Below are positions 7,921 through 18,760 of a DNA stretch of 64,000 nt, piece after piece. Position 1 is the first letter of the stretch, and each line of letters opens with the position of its first letter. Location: contig NZ_CP134609.1 of NCBI RefSeq assembly GCF_031844705.1, positions 7,502,001 to 7,566,000 on the forward strand, written 5' to 3'. Source of the stretch: Streptomyces sp. ITFR-16. Lineage in GTDB: Bacteria; Actinomycetota; Actinomycetes; Streptomycetales; Streptomycetaceae. The position numbers and the translations under genes were made by a program. The notes under the pieces are model-generated. The model worked only from the letters and a program-made list of their open reading frames with translations, did not search any database and had not been told where the DNA came from.

Positions 7921-8033
7921 GGTGGAGGTGTGATGCGTGCGCATGCCCGGTGCCCCGCCCCGGCGGCCCGTGCCACGGTAACGCGCACACGGCCGGGTGG
8001 ACCTGCCGGGATGAGGAATCGCGGTGTGCGTCC

Positions 8034-8039
8034 TAGGGT
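8034..8039 (+). promoter_or_regulatory. -10 box for the DHA2 exporter (leaderless spacing)
   Basis: TAGGGT ends 7 bases before the ATG at 8047. No strong -35 element is visible, so the call rests on the hexamer and spacing. Confidence 0.35.
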
Positions 8040-8046
8040 GCGAACC

Positions 8047-9546
8047 ATGGCTGAGAGCGCGGCGCACGGGGGTTCTGCGGAGCGGGGTGCGAACTCCGCC
8101 TCCGGGCAGGACACGCCCGACCCCCGGCGGTGGCGGGCGCTCGCCGTCTGCCTGGTCGCCGGCTTCATGACGCTGCTGGACGTGTCGATCGTCAACGTCG
8201 CGCTGCCGTCCATCCGCGAGGGCCTGCACACCCCCGAGTCCGACCTGCAGTGGGTCCTCTCCGGCTACGCCCTCGCCTTCGGCCTGTTCCTGATCCCCGC
8301 CGGGCGGCTCGGCGACGCCCGGGGACGCCGCGCGGTCTTCATGGCCGGGCTGGCGCTCTTCACCCTGGCGTCGGCGGCCTGCGGCGCCGCCCAGTCCAGC
8401 CTCTGGCTCGTGATCGCCCGGCTGATCCAGGGCCTGGCCGGCGGAATGGTCTCGCCGCAGATCTCCGCGCTCATCCAGCAGATGTTCTCCGGCCGCGAAC
8501 GCGGCCGGGCCTTCGGCATGTTCGGCACCGTCGTCGGTATCTCCACCGCGGTCGGCCCGCTGCTCGGCGGCCTGCTGATCCAGGCGGCCGGCGCGGAGGA
8601 GGGCTGGCGGTGGGTGTTCTACGTCAACCTGCCCCTCGGCCTGATCTGCCTGCTGCTGGCCCGCCGGCTGCTGCCGGACACCCCGTCGGCGGGGGCCGTA
8701 CGGCTGCGGGACCTCGACCCGCTCGGCGTCCTGCTGCTCGGCGCGGGCGTGCTGGCGCTGCTGCTGCCCTTCGTCCAGGCCCACCAGTGGCCCGGCAACG
8801 GCAAGTGGCTGCTGCTGGTCGTGGCCGCCGTGCTGCTGGCCGCCTTCGTCGGCTGGGAGTCCCGGTGCGGGCGCCGGGGCACCCAGCCGGTCGTCGACCT
8901 CCGGCTGTTCCGCGTCCGTTCCTACTGGCTGGGCTGTCTGCTGATCCTGCTGTACTTCGCCGGGTTCACCTCGATCTTCTTCATCACCACGCTCTACCTC
9001 CAGAGCGGCCAGCACTACAGTGCGCTCCAGGCCGGCCTGGCCATCACCCCGTTCGCCCTGGGGTCGGCCGTCGCCGCCGGCCCCGGCGGCCGCCTCGTCG
9101 GCCGGTACGGGCGCCCCCTCGTCGTCGTCGGTCTGGCCGCCGTCGCCGTGGGCCTCGCGCTCACCGCCCTCGCCGTCCACCTCGTGCCGGGCAAGGGCGC
9201 CGGCTGGGCCATGGCCGCGCCCCTGCTCTTCGCCGGACTGGGCAGCGGCCTGGTCATCGCCCCCAACCAGACCCTGACCCTGTCCGAGGTGCCGGTGGCC
9301 ACCGCCGGAAGCGCCGGCGGCACCCTCCAGACCGGCCAGCGCGTCGGCTCGTCGATCGGGATCGCCGCCGTCGGCTCGGTGTTCTTCGCCCAGGTCGGCT
9401 CCGACGGCTGGTCCACCGCCTACGACCACGGACTCGTCGTCTCCGTCGCCTTCGTCGTCGGCGGACTCCTGGTGGCGCTTGCCGATGTGGGCGGGGCCCG
9501 GCGGGGCAGAAGCCGTACACAGCACTCCGCACCCGCCGCCCCGTAA
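8047..9546 (+). CDS. MFS transporter, DHA2 family (14-helix drug:H+ antiporter)
   Basis: 499 residues with about 14 transmembrane helices. Motif C-like and D1 signatures are visible: LDVSIVNVALPSI in helix 1, GRLGDARGRRAVFMAGLALF (motif A), RLIQGLAGGMVSPQ, and GPLLGGLLIQ. These mark the EmrB/QacA group of multidrug exporters. TAGGGT at 8034-8039 lies 7 bp before the ATG, so the mRNA is probably leaderless, which supports this start. The downstream reductase begins 10 bp after the stop and is likely co-transcribed, suggesting export or detoxification of a quinone-like or electrophilic compound. Confidence 0.9.
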   Translation: MAESAAHGGSAERGANSASGQDTPDPRRWRALAVCLVAGFMTLLDVSIVNVALPSIREGLHTPESDLQWVLSGYALAFGLFLIPAGRLGDARGRRAVFMAGLALFTLASAACGAAQSSLWLVIARLIQGLAGGMVSPQISALIQQMFSGRERGRAFGMFGTVVGISTAVGPLLGGLLIQAAGAEEGWRWVFYVNLPLGLICLLLARRLLPDTPSAGAVRLRDLDPLGVLLLGAGVLALLLPFVQAHQWPGNGKWLLLVVAAVLLAAFVGWESRCGRRGTQPVVDLRLFRVRSYWLGCLLILLYFAGFTSIFFITTLYLQSGQHYSALQAGLAITPFALGSAVAAGPGGRLVGRYGRPLVVVGLAAVAVGLALTALAVHLVPGKGAGWAMAAPLLFAGLGSGLVIAPNQTLTLSEVPVATAGSAGGTLQTGQRVGSSIGIAAVGSVFFAQVGSDGWSTAYDHGLVVSVAFVVGGLLVALADVGGARRGRSRTQHSAPAAP

Positions 9547-9556
9547 GGAGAACGCG

Positions 9557-10588
9557 ATGAACGACCCCGCAGCCGCCGGAACGGACGGCAACAGCACCTA
9601 CGGGCACAAGCCCTTCAAACGGTCCCGGAGCCACTTCGCCGACCGCGTCACCGCTGACGGCCGCGACGGCTGGCCCGTCGAGGCGGGCCGCTACCGCCTC
9701 GTCGTCAGCCGCGCCTGCCCCTGGGCGAGCCGCGCCCTGGTCTCCCGCAGGCTGCTGGGATTGGAGGACGCGCTCTCCCTCGCCGTGGCCGACCCCATCC
9801 AGGACGACCGCAGCTGGCGCTTCACCCTCGACGAGGACGGCCGGGACCCGGTGCTCGGCATCCGCTACCTGAGCGAGGCGTACGACGCCAGGGAGAGCGG
9901 CTACCCTGGCGGTGTCAGCGTCCCGGCGGTCGTCGACGTGCCCAGTGGCAAGCTGGTCACCAACGACTACCAGCAGATCACCCTGGACCTCGCCACCGAG
10001 TGGACCGCCCTGCACCGTCCCGGCGCGCCCGACCTCTACCCCGAGCCGCTGCGCGCGGAGATCGACGAGGTCATGGAGGGGATCTACCGGGATGTCAACA
10101 ACGGCGTGTACCGGGCCGGGTTCGCGGACGGCCAGAGCGCGTACGACAGCGCCTACGAGGCACTCTTCCGCCGCCTGGACCTGATGTCCGAGCGGCTGAA
10201 GGACCGGCGCTACCTCGTGGGCGACACGATCACCGAGGCCGACATCCGCTTCTTCACCACACTCGTGCGCTTCGACCCGGTCTACCACGGACACTTCAAG
10301 TGCAACCGCTCGAAGCTGACCGAGGACCCGGTGCTGTGGGCGTACGCCCGGGACCTCTACCAGACCCCCGGCTTCGGCGACACGGTCGACTTCCACCACA
10401 TCAAGCAGCACTACTACCGCGTCCACACCGGCATCAACCCCACCGGCATCGTGCCCCTGGGACCCGACCTCTCCGGCTGGATCACCCCGCACCACCGGGA
10501 ACAGCTCGGCGGCCGCCCCTTCGGCGACGGCACCCCGCCGGGCCCGGTGCCGGCCGGCGAGGAGGTGCCCGGCTCGCACCGGCCCTGA
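9557..10588 (+). CDS. Glutathione S-transferase-like protein, Xi class (glutathionyl-hydroquinone reductase family)
   Basis: 343 residues. An N-terminal thioredoxin-fold domain has the catalytic RACPWASRAL motif (Cys54), which defines the Xi class; an all-alpha C-terminal domain follows, with GDTITEADIRFFTTLVRFD and YHGHFKCNR. These enzymes reduce glutathionyl- (or, in actinobacteria, probably mycothiolyl-) hydroquinones through the active Cys. Streptomyces makes mycothiol rather than glutathione, so the in vivo thiol is uncertain. AAGGAG precedes the ATG at 9557. It sits 10 bp after the DHA2 exporter and probably shares its transcript. Confidence 0.9.
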   Translation: MNDPAAAGTDGNSTYGHKPFKRSRSHFADRVTADGRDGWPVEAGRYRLVVSRACPWASRALVSRRLLGLEDALSLAVADPIQDDRSWRFTLDEDGRDPVLGIRYLSEAYDARESGYPGGVSVPAVVDVPSGKLVTNDYQQITLDLATEWTALHRPGAPDLYPEPLRAEIDEVMEGIYRDVNNGVYRAGFADGQSAYDSAYEALFRRLDLMSERLKDRRYLVGDTITEADIRFFTTLVRFDPVYHGHFKCNRSKLTEDPVLWAYARDLYQTPGFGDTVDFHHIKQHYYRVHTGINPTGIVPLGPDLSGWITPHHREQLGGRPFGDGTPPGPVPAGEEVPGSHRP

Positions 10589-10594
10589 GCGGCT

Positions 10595-11104
10595 CTACTC
10601 CGTCTCGTCCAGATGATCCGCGTAGTACTCGATCGCCGGACGGTACGCCCGCAGCCGGGGGTCCTCGCCGGTGGCGGCCGACACCAGCAGCAGCGTGCGT
10701 ACGGCTTCGCGGGACTCGCCCAGGTTGTACAGCGTCATCGCCAGGAACGTCCGCAGGGCGGCATCCCCCTCGAACTCGGCCAGACCCCGGTCGAGCACCG
10801 CGCGGGCCTCCCGGTAGCGGCCCAGCACCCGCAGCGTGGAGCCGAGACCGAGGAAGGCCCCGGGGCGGTCCTCCGCCGCGAGGCCCGGGCCGCTCAGCGC
10901 CCGCTCGTAGTACGGCACGGCCGCGGCCTCCAGGCCGAGCGAGTCGTGCGACCAGGCGGTCTGATAGGCGATGGCGGCATCGTGCGGATGGCGCGCCGCC
11001 AGGCGTACCAGCTCCTCGTGTGCCTGCGGGGTCTTCCGCTCGCGCAGACGTACCGCCTCGGCCAGTGCCGTGCCGCCCGTCTCGTCCTCACTGTCGGTGC
11101 TCAT
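10595..11104 (-). CDS. Tetratricopeptide repeat protein
   Basis: 169 residues, soluble, made of helical-pair repeats (AIAYQTAWSHDSLGLEAAAVPYYERAL; then FLGLGSTLRVLGRYREARAVLDRGL; then LRTFLAMTLYNLGESREAVRTLL). These are TPR units that usually mediate protein contacts. The ATG at 11104 (MSTDSEDETGG) is chosen; the upstream frame is the icd promoter region. It converges with the reductase gene, leaving only 6 bp between the stops. Partner unknown. Confidence 0.82.
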   Translation of the reverse strand: MSTDSEDETGGTALAEAVRLRERKTPQAHEELVRLAARHPHDAAIAYQTAWSHDSLGLEAAAVPYYERALSGPGLAAEDRPGAFLGLGSTLRVLGRYREARAVLDRGLAEFEGDAALRTFLAMTLYNLGESREAVRTLLLVSAATGEDPRLRAYRPAIEYYADHLDETE

Positions 11105-11189
11105 GGAGCCGCACGTTGCCAGGCGTGCGGGCCCACCGCAAATCCCCGGAGGGCAGGGCCCTGTCGAGAGTGCGGCGCCCACGAGATAT

Positions 11190-11201
11190 CTTGATGTCAA
11201 G
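11190..11201. promoter_or_regulatory. Palindromic element in the icd promoter region
   Basis: CTTGA-TG-TCAAG is a 12-bp inverted repeat 31-42 bp before the icd start, in the 127-bp divergent region shared with the TPR gene. It overlaps a TTGATG hexamer that could be the -35 box. It looks like a regulator site for a TCA-cycle gene; the regulator is not known to me. Confidence 0.38.
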
Positions 11202-11231
11202 CAATGTTGCAGACGTGGAGCGGAGCACAGG

Positions 11232-13454
<2,223 letters not shown>

Positions 13455-13470
13455 ACCACCCGCTGACCGT

Positions 13471-13505
13471 TCCGCCCCGGCCGACGTCCGTCGCGCCGGG
13501 GCGGA
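13471..13505 (+). terminator. Intrinsic terminator after icd
   Basis: TCCGCCCCGGC (13471-13481) pairs perfectly with GCCGGGGCGGA (13495-13505), and CGAC/GTCG inside the loop extends the stem. CTGTTTTC follows, giving a short U-run. It lies 17 bp after the icd stop. Confidence 0.8.
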
Positions 13506-13644
13506 GCTGTTTTCGGGGACCCCCTGACGGGTGAATGTCGCGCCACGGCGGGCGCAGGGCCACGCACCGGGCACCCCAGGCTGGTTTGCTGCATCCGGCC
13601 GGGTGTGCAGTCCACCCGGGGATGACAACCGAAGGAGCGTCCCA

Positions 13645-15375
13645 GTGACGACGACGGGCACGGCAGGACCGGCGGAGGACGAGGAGTCGTACGCCAACGA
13701 GCTTCCGGTGCACAGCAAGGAGCCCGGAAACGTCGTCATCAAGTGGCTGACCACCACGGACCACAAGACGATCGGCTCGCTCTACCTCGTCACCTCGTTC
13801 GCGTTCTTCCTCATCGGCGGCGTGCTCGCGCTCGTCATGCGCGCCGAACTGGCCCGCCCCGGCACCCAGATCATCTCGAACGAGCAGTTCAACCAGGCGT
13901 TCACGATGCACGGCACGATCATGCTGCTGATGTTCGCGACGCCGCTGTTCGCCGGATTCACCAACTGGATCATGCCGCTGCAGATCGGCGCGCCCGACGT
14001 GGCGTTCCCCCGGCTGAACATGTTCGCGTACTGGCTCTACCTCTTCGGCTCGGTTCTCGCGGTGGCCGGCTTCCTCACCCCGAACGGAGCCGCCGACTTC
14101 GGCTGGTTCGCCTACTCCCCGCTGACGGACGCCGTCCGCTCACCCGGGGTCGGCGGCGACATGTGGATCATGGGTCTGGCCTTCTCCGGCTTCGGCACGA
14201 TCCTCGGTTCGGTCAACTTCATCACCACGATCATCTGCATGCGCGCGCCCGGCATGACGATGTTCCGCATGCCGATCTTCGTCTGGAACGTCCTACTGAC
14301 CGGTGTGCTGGTCCTGCTGGCCTTCCCGGTCCTCGCGGGGGCCCTCCTGGCACTGGAGGCGGACCGCAAGTTCGGCGCGCACGTCTTCGACGCCACCAAC
14401 GGCGGGGCGCTCCTGTGGCAGCACCTCTTCTGGTTCTTCGGCCATCCGGAGGTGTACATCATCGCCCTGCCGTTCTTCGGGATCGTCACCGAGATCATTC
14501 CGGTCTTCAGCCGCAAACCGATCTTCGGCTACATCGGCCTGGTGGCCGCGACGATCTCCATCGCCGGCCTCTCGGTGACCGTGTGGGCGCACCACATGTA
14601 CGTCACCGGCGGTGTGCTGCTGCCGTTCTTCTCCTTCATGACGTTCCTCATCGCGGTGCCCACCGGGGTGAAGTTCTTCAACTGGATCGGCACGATGTGG
14701 AAGGGCTCGCTGTCCTTCGAGACACCGATGCTCTGGTCCATCGGCTTTCTCGTGACGTTCCTCTTCGGCGGTCTGACCGGTGTCATCCTGGCCTCGCCGC
14801 CACTGGACTTCCACGTCTCGGACTCGTACTTCGTGGTCGCGCACTTCCACTACGTGGTCTTCGGCACCGTGGTGTTCGCGATGTTCGCCGGGTTCCACTT
14901 CTGGTGGCCGAAGTTCACCGGCAAGATGCTCGACGAGCGGCTCGGGAAGATCACCTTCTGGACGCTGTTCGTGGGCTTCCACGGCACGTTCCTGGTGCAG
15001 CACTGGCTGGGCGCGGAAGGCATGCCGCGCCGGTACGCCGACTATCTGGCGGCCGACGGCTTCACCGCGCTGAACACCATCTCCTCGCTCTCCTCGTTCC
15101 TGCTGGGCCTGTCGATGCTGCCGTTCCTCTACAACGTGTGGAAGACGGCCAAGTACGGCAAGAAGATCGAGGTCGACGACCCGTGGGGCTACGGCCGTTC
15201 GCTGGAGTGGGCGACGTCGTGCCCGCCGCCGCGGCACAACTTCGTCACCCTGCCCCGGATCCGCTCCGAATCCCCGGCGTTCGACCTGCACCACCCCGAC
15301 GTACGGGAACTCGACGAGGCCGCCAACCGCGGCGACCAGTCGGTGACAGTGGCACCGGGGGACCGGCAGGCGTGA
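13645..15375 (+). CDS. ctaD: Cytochrome c oxidase subunit I (stand-alone copy)
   Basis: 576 residues with 12 or more transmembrane helices. Haem and copper ligands are visible: TMHGTIMLL (low-spin haem His), FWFFGHPEVYI (CuB His and the cross-linked Tyr), VWAHHMYVTG (paired CuB His) and VAHFHYVVFG (haem His pair). It is the catalytic core of an aa3-type terminal oxidase in the plasma membrane. GAAGGAG precedes the GTG start at 13645. No ctaC, ctaE or ctaF lies nearby, so this is an orphan copy rather than the main oxidase operon. Confidence 0.96.
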   Translation: MTTTGTAGPAEDEESYANELPVHSKEPGNVVIKWLTTTDHKTIGSLYLVTSFAFFLIGGVLALVMRAELARPGTQIISNEQFNQAFTMHGTIMLLMFATPLFAGFTNWIMPLQIGAPDVAFPRLNMFAYWLYLFGSVLAVAGFLTPNGAADFGWFAYSPLTDAVRSPGVGGDMWIMGLAFSGFGTILGSVNFITTIICMRAPGMTMFRMPIFVWNVLLTGVLVLLAFPVLAGALLALEADRKFGAHVFDATNGGALLWQHLFWFFGHPEVYIIALPFFGIVTEIIPVFSRKPIFGYIGLVAATISIAGLSVTVWAHHMYVTGGVLLPFFSFMTFLIAVPTGVKFFNWIGTMWKGSLSFETPMLWSIGFLVTFLFGGLTGVILASPPLDFHVSDSYFVVAHFHYVVFGTVVFAMFAGFHFWWPKFTGKMLDERLGKITFWTLFVGFHGTFLVQHWLGAEGMPRRYADYLAADGFTALNTISSLSSFLLGLSMLPFLYNVWKTAKYGKKIEVDDPWGYGRSLEWATSCPPPRHNFVTLPRIRSESPAFDLHHPDVRELDEAANRGDQSVTVAPGDRQA

Positions 15376-15404
15376 GCGCCCGGGCCGGTGGAGAGGAGAA
15401 CCGG

Positions 15405-15755
15405 GTGAGCAGCCCCGAACCCGATACGGACAGCGCCCGCGGCCTGGCCCGGCTGGAGGGATATCTGCTGTGGAGCGCCGAGGTCGAGCAGGCCCGCCGG
15501 CGCGCCCGCCGCTTCACCGACGAGCTGCCCTGGCTCACGACGGCCCAGCGCGAGGACGTGGAGCGGGTCTACATGGCCGACCGGGCCGCCGCCTCCCGGC
15601 TGATGCTGGCGCGCATCGCCTCGCGCGCCGGCGAGCTGCGCGAGGAGTACAGCGCGCGCTACCGCAGGCTCAGGGCGCGCTGTGTGGCGGCCGCGGTGGT
15701 CTGCGCGGGCACGGCGGGCGGCGCCTGCACCGTGGTGACATACCTGGCCAGATGA
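15405..15755 (+). CDS. Small single-span membrane protein following ctaD
   Basis: 116 residues. The N-terminal two-thirds is charged and helical (EVEQARRRARRFTDELPWL; YSARYRRLRARC); the end (CVAAAVVCAGTAGGACTVVTYL) is one membrane span. The GTG at 15405 has GAGAGGAG just upstream; a second GTG at 15372 overlaps the ctaD stop and could allow coupling. I do not recognise a named family. Its position suggests an accessory or assembly role for the orphan oxidase subunit, but that is inference. Confidence 0.65.
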   Translation: MSSPEPDTDSARGLARLEGYLLWSAEVEQARRRARRFTDELPWLTTAQREDVERVYMADRAAASRLMLARIASRAGELREEYSARYRRLRARCVAAAVVCAGTAGGACTVVTYLAR

Positions 15756-15888
15756 GGGCCGCGTCGTCCGTTCTGCCGTCCCAGCAGGCGAACTCCCACC
15801 GCTCTCGTGAAGATGAGAGGTGACGTGCGCGTGTGACGGGGCAGGCGAACGGACGACCGTGCAGACCCCCCGAGAAGGGACGAACACT

Positions 15889-17250
15889 GTGGCACGACCC
15901 AGGATTCTCGTTGTCGGAGCCGGTTTCGCCGGGGTCGAGTGCGTGCGCCGTCTGGAGCGAGGGCTCCGTCCCGGTGAAGCGGACATCGCTCTCGTCGCAC
16001 CGTTCTCGTACCAGCTCTATCTGCCTCTGCTGCCCCAGGTGGCCTCGGGCGTACTGACCCCGCAGTCCGTGGCCGTGTCACTGCGACGGAGCAGCCGGCA
16101 CCGCACGCGCATCATTCCCGGCGGCGCGATCGGGATCGATCCCAAGGCGAAGATCTGCGTCGTCCGCAAGATCACCGACGAGCTGGTGGACGAGCCGTAC
16201 GACTACCTCGTACTGAGCCCCGGCAGCGTCACCCGCACCTTCGACATCCCCGGCCTGCTCGACAACGCCCGAGGCATGAAGACACTGGCCGAGGCGGCCT
16301 ATGTACGCGACCACGTGATCGCGCAGCTCGACCTCGCGGACGCCAGCGACGACGAGGAGGAGCGGGCCTCGCGCCTGCAGTTCGTGGTGGTCGGCGGCGG
16401 GTACGCCGGCACCGAGACCGCAGCCTGTCTGCAACGGCTCACCACCAACGCGGTCCGCCACTACCCCCGGCTCGACCCGAAGCTGATCAAGTGGCATCTG
16501 ATCGACATCGCTCCGAAGCTCATGCCCGAACTGGGCGACAAGCTCGGCACCAGCGCGCTGAAGGTGCTGCGCGACCGGGGGATCGAGGTGTCGCTCGGGG
16601 TCTCCGTCGCCGAGGCGGGGCCCGACACCGTCACGTTCACCGACGGCCGGGTGCTGCCCTGCCGGACCCTGATCTGGACGGCGGGGGTGACCGCCAGCCC
16701 GCTGGTCACCACGTTCGACGCGGAGACCGTGCGCGGCCGGCTCGCCGTGACCCCCGAGATGACCCTGCCCGGCCACGACGGCATCTTCGCGCTCGGCGAC
16801 GCGGCCGCCGTGCCCGACCTGGCCAAGGGCGACGGCGCGGTCTGCCCGCCCACCGCACAGCACGCCATGCGCCAGGGCCGCAGGCTCGCCGACAACCTGC
16901 TGGCGACCCTGCGCAACCGGCCGATGCAGCCGTACGTCCACAAGGACCTCGGCCTCGTCGTGGACCTGGGCGGCAAGGACGCCGTCTCCAAGCCCCTCGG
17001 CATCGAGATGCACGGGATCGCCGCCCAGGCGGTGGCGCGCGGCTACCACTGGTCGGCGCTGCGGACCAATGTGGCCAAGGCGCGGGTGATGACGAACTGG
17101 CTGATCAACGCCGCCGCCGGGGACGACTTCGTCCGGACCGGATTCCAGTCCCGCAAGCCGGCGACACTGCGGGACTTCGAGTACACGGACAGCTATCTCA
17201 CCCCGGAGCAGGTCCGCAAGCACACCGCCGCGCTGCACACCCGGATGTGA
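15889..17250 (+). CDS. ndh: Type II NADH dehydrogenase (NAD(P)/FAD-dependent oxidoreductase)
   Basis: 453 residues with two dinucleotide-binding folds: ILVVGAGFAGVECVRRL for FAD at the N-terminus, and FVVVGGGYAGTETAACL for NADH near residue 165. A GIFALGDAAAVPD motif binds the FAD ribityl chain, followed by CPPTAQHAMRQGRRLADN. Such enzymes pass electrons from NADH to menaquinone at the membrane without pumping protons. The start is GTG at 15889 with GAGAAGGG upstream; GTG at 15859 is an alternative. Its place after ctaD suggests a respiratory gene group. Confidence 0.88.
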   Translation: MARPRILVVGAGFAGVECVRRLERGLRPGEADIALVAPFSYQLYLPLLPQVASGVLTPQSVAVSLRRSSRHRTRIIPGGAIGIDPKAKICVVRKITDELVDEPYDYLVLSPGSVTRTFDIPGLLDNARGMKTLAEAAYVRDHVIAQLDLADASDDEEERASRLQFVVVGGGYAGTETAACLQRLTTNAVRHYPRLDPKLIKWHLIDIAPKLMPELGDKLGTSALKVLRDRGIEVSLGVSVAEAGPDTVTFTDGRVLPCRTLIWTAGVTASPLVTTFDAETVRGRLAVTPEMTLPGHDGIFALGDAAAVPDLAKGDGAVCPPTAQHAMRQGRRLADNLLATLRNRPMQPYVHKDLGLVVDLGGKDAVSKPLGIEMHGIAAQAVARGYHWSALRTNVAKARVMTNWLINAAAGDDFVRTGFQSRKPATLRDFEYTDSYLTPEQVRKHTAALHTRM

Positions 17251-17261
17251 CGGAGGGCCGG

Positions 17262-18404
17262 TCAGGCCGAGGGCACCGTGCCGCGCAGCAGACGCAGGAA
17301 GGCGGCGTTGTCCGGGGTCTTCCGGATCCGGTCGAGCAGCGTCTGAAGGGACGTCTGCGCGTCCCGGGAGTGCAGGGCCCGGCGCAGCCCGCGCACGGCG
17401 GTCAACTCGTCCGCCGGTACGAGGAGTTCGTCGCGGCGGGTGCCGGAGGCGGCGATGTTCACCGCCGGGTGGACGCGCTGCTCGGCCAGGGACCGGTCGA
17501 GCCGCAGTTCCATGTTGCCGGTGCCCTTGAGCTCCTCGAAGAAGTACTCGTCGGCCCGGGACCCGGTCTCCACCAGGGCGGTGGCCAGGATGGTCAGCGA
17601 GCCGCCCTCCTCGGTGAGACGGGCGGACCCGAACAGGCGCTTGGGACCGAGCAGCGCGGCGGCGTCCACGCCACCGCTGAGGGTGCGTCCGCCGGCCGAG
17701 GCGGCGTTGTTGTGGGCCCGGCAGAGCCGGGTGAGCGAGTCCACCAGCATGACGACGTCCCGGCCCTGCTCGACGAGTCGCTTGGCCCGTTCGAGGGCGA
17801 GTTCCGCCAGGGCGATGTGCTCCTTGGCGGGCCGGTCGAACGTCGAGGCGTAGACCTCGCCGCGCACCGAGCGCCGCATGTCGGTGACCTCCTCGGGCCG
17901 TTCGTCCAGGAGCACCACCATCAGATGGCTCTCGGGGTGGTTCTCGGCGACGGCGGCCGCGATCTGCTGGAGGAGGACCGTCTTGCCGGTCCGGGGCGGG
18001 GCCACGATCAGCCCGCGCTGTCCCTTGCCGACCGGGGCGACGAGATCGACGATCCGGGCCGAGGGGCTGCCGGACGGGGTCTCCAGGCGGAGCCGCTGCC
18101 GGGGGTGGAGCGGGGTGAGGTCGCGGAAGTGCGGGCGGGCCCGAAGGGCTTGCGGGGCCAGGCCGTTGACGCGCTCGACGGCGCTCAGGGTCCGGCCGCG
18201 TTCGCAGAGGCCCTCGACGGCGTCGCCCTTGCGCAGGCCGTGCCGGCGGACGAGTGCCGAGGGGACCTGGACGTCGCCGGGGGCCGGGTGGCCGCCCGCG
18301 GAGCGCAGGACGCCGTGCCCCTGCTGCGTGAGGTCGAGGATTCCGGCGGCGGCCACGGGGGCGGGCGGCCGGGTGGTGACGGGGTGCTGAAGTGTGGTGG
18401 TCAT
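17262..18404 (-). CDS. rho: Short transcription termination factor Rho (second, accessory-type copy)
   Basis: 380 residues. A cold-shock-like RNA-binding domain (GHGVLRSAGGHPAPGDVQVP, then LRKGDAVEG) is followed by the RecA-like motor: Walker A LIVAPPRTGKTVLLQQ (about 133-148), HLMVVLLDERPEEVTDM, Walker B DVVMLVDSLTRL, Q/R-loop region SGGVDAAALLGPKRLFGSAR and EELKGTGNMEL. The housekeeping Streptomyces Rho is about 670-710 residues with a long N-terminal extension; this one lacks that extension completely. The hexameric helicase would unwind RNA and release RNA polymerase. The 260-bp leader is pyrimidine-rich, suggesting autogenous control. Confidence 0.92.
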   Translation of the reverse strand: MTTTLQHPVTTRPPAPVAAAGILDLTQQGHGVLRSAGGHPAPGDVQVPSALVRRHGLRKGDAVEGLCERGRTLSAVERVNGLAPQALRARPHFRDLTPLHPRQRLRLETPSGSPSARIVDLVAPVGKGQRGLIVAPPRTGKTVLLQQIAAAVAENHPESHLMVVLLDERPEEVTDMRRSVRGEVYASTFDRPAKEHIALAELALERAKRLVEQGRDVVMLVDSLTRLCRAHNNAASAGGRTLSGGVDAAALLGPKRLFGSARLTEEGGSLTILATALVETGSRADEYFFEELKGTGNMELRLDRSLAEQRVHPAVNIAASGTRRDELLVPADELTAVRGLRRALHSRDAQTSLQTLLDRIRKTPDNAAFLRLLRGTVPSA

Positions 18405-18650
18405 GCGGGTGGTCCTTTCGCGACATGCGAATGAAGGGGCCCGGCAGAGACGGGGGCGGAGAATTCACGCCCCGGGACGACGGGCAGGAAAATCCGGCGG
18501 AAGAGTCCGTACCGGACGGAAGAAGTGAAACGAGAAGCTGGATCGCCGGTCGAAACGACGGGCGCGTCAGCTGAGGAGAACAAACAGATACCGGCGCCTG
18601 AATTCCAAGGCGTGCACAAGTACCGCTTGCACCGTACCACGGCATCCGGG
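18405..18650 (-). promoter_or_regulatory. Long C/U-rich 5' leader of the short rho gene
   Basis: Read on the minus strand, this gene-free stretch is rich in C and U and relatively poor in G, with runs such as TTCTCGTTTCACTTCTTCCG and GGATTTTCCTGCCCGTCG. Unstructured C-rich RNA is what Rho loads on (rut sites), and rho genes elsewhere are autoregulated by termination in their leader. The composition is seen; the function is inferred. Confidence 0.4.
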
Positions 18651-18760
18651 GGCCGCGAGCGGCTGTGACGTGGTTAACCCGTTGCGGCGGGGGAGCGGGG
18701 GTGCTTTCGTACGGCGCGTCCTTCTCCGTCCTTCCGCACGTTCCCGAGCCCGGAGTCACC

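Noticed and set aside
7917..8036. 39-codon cysteine-rich ORF (starts MRWRCDACACP) before the DHA2 exporter
   Set aside because: No ribosome binding site, overlaps the regulator's operator repeats and the exporter's -10 box; Cys codons are easily produced by TGC-rich sequence. Kept only as a remote possibility.
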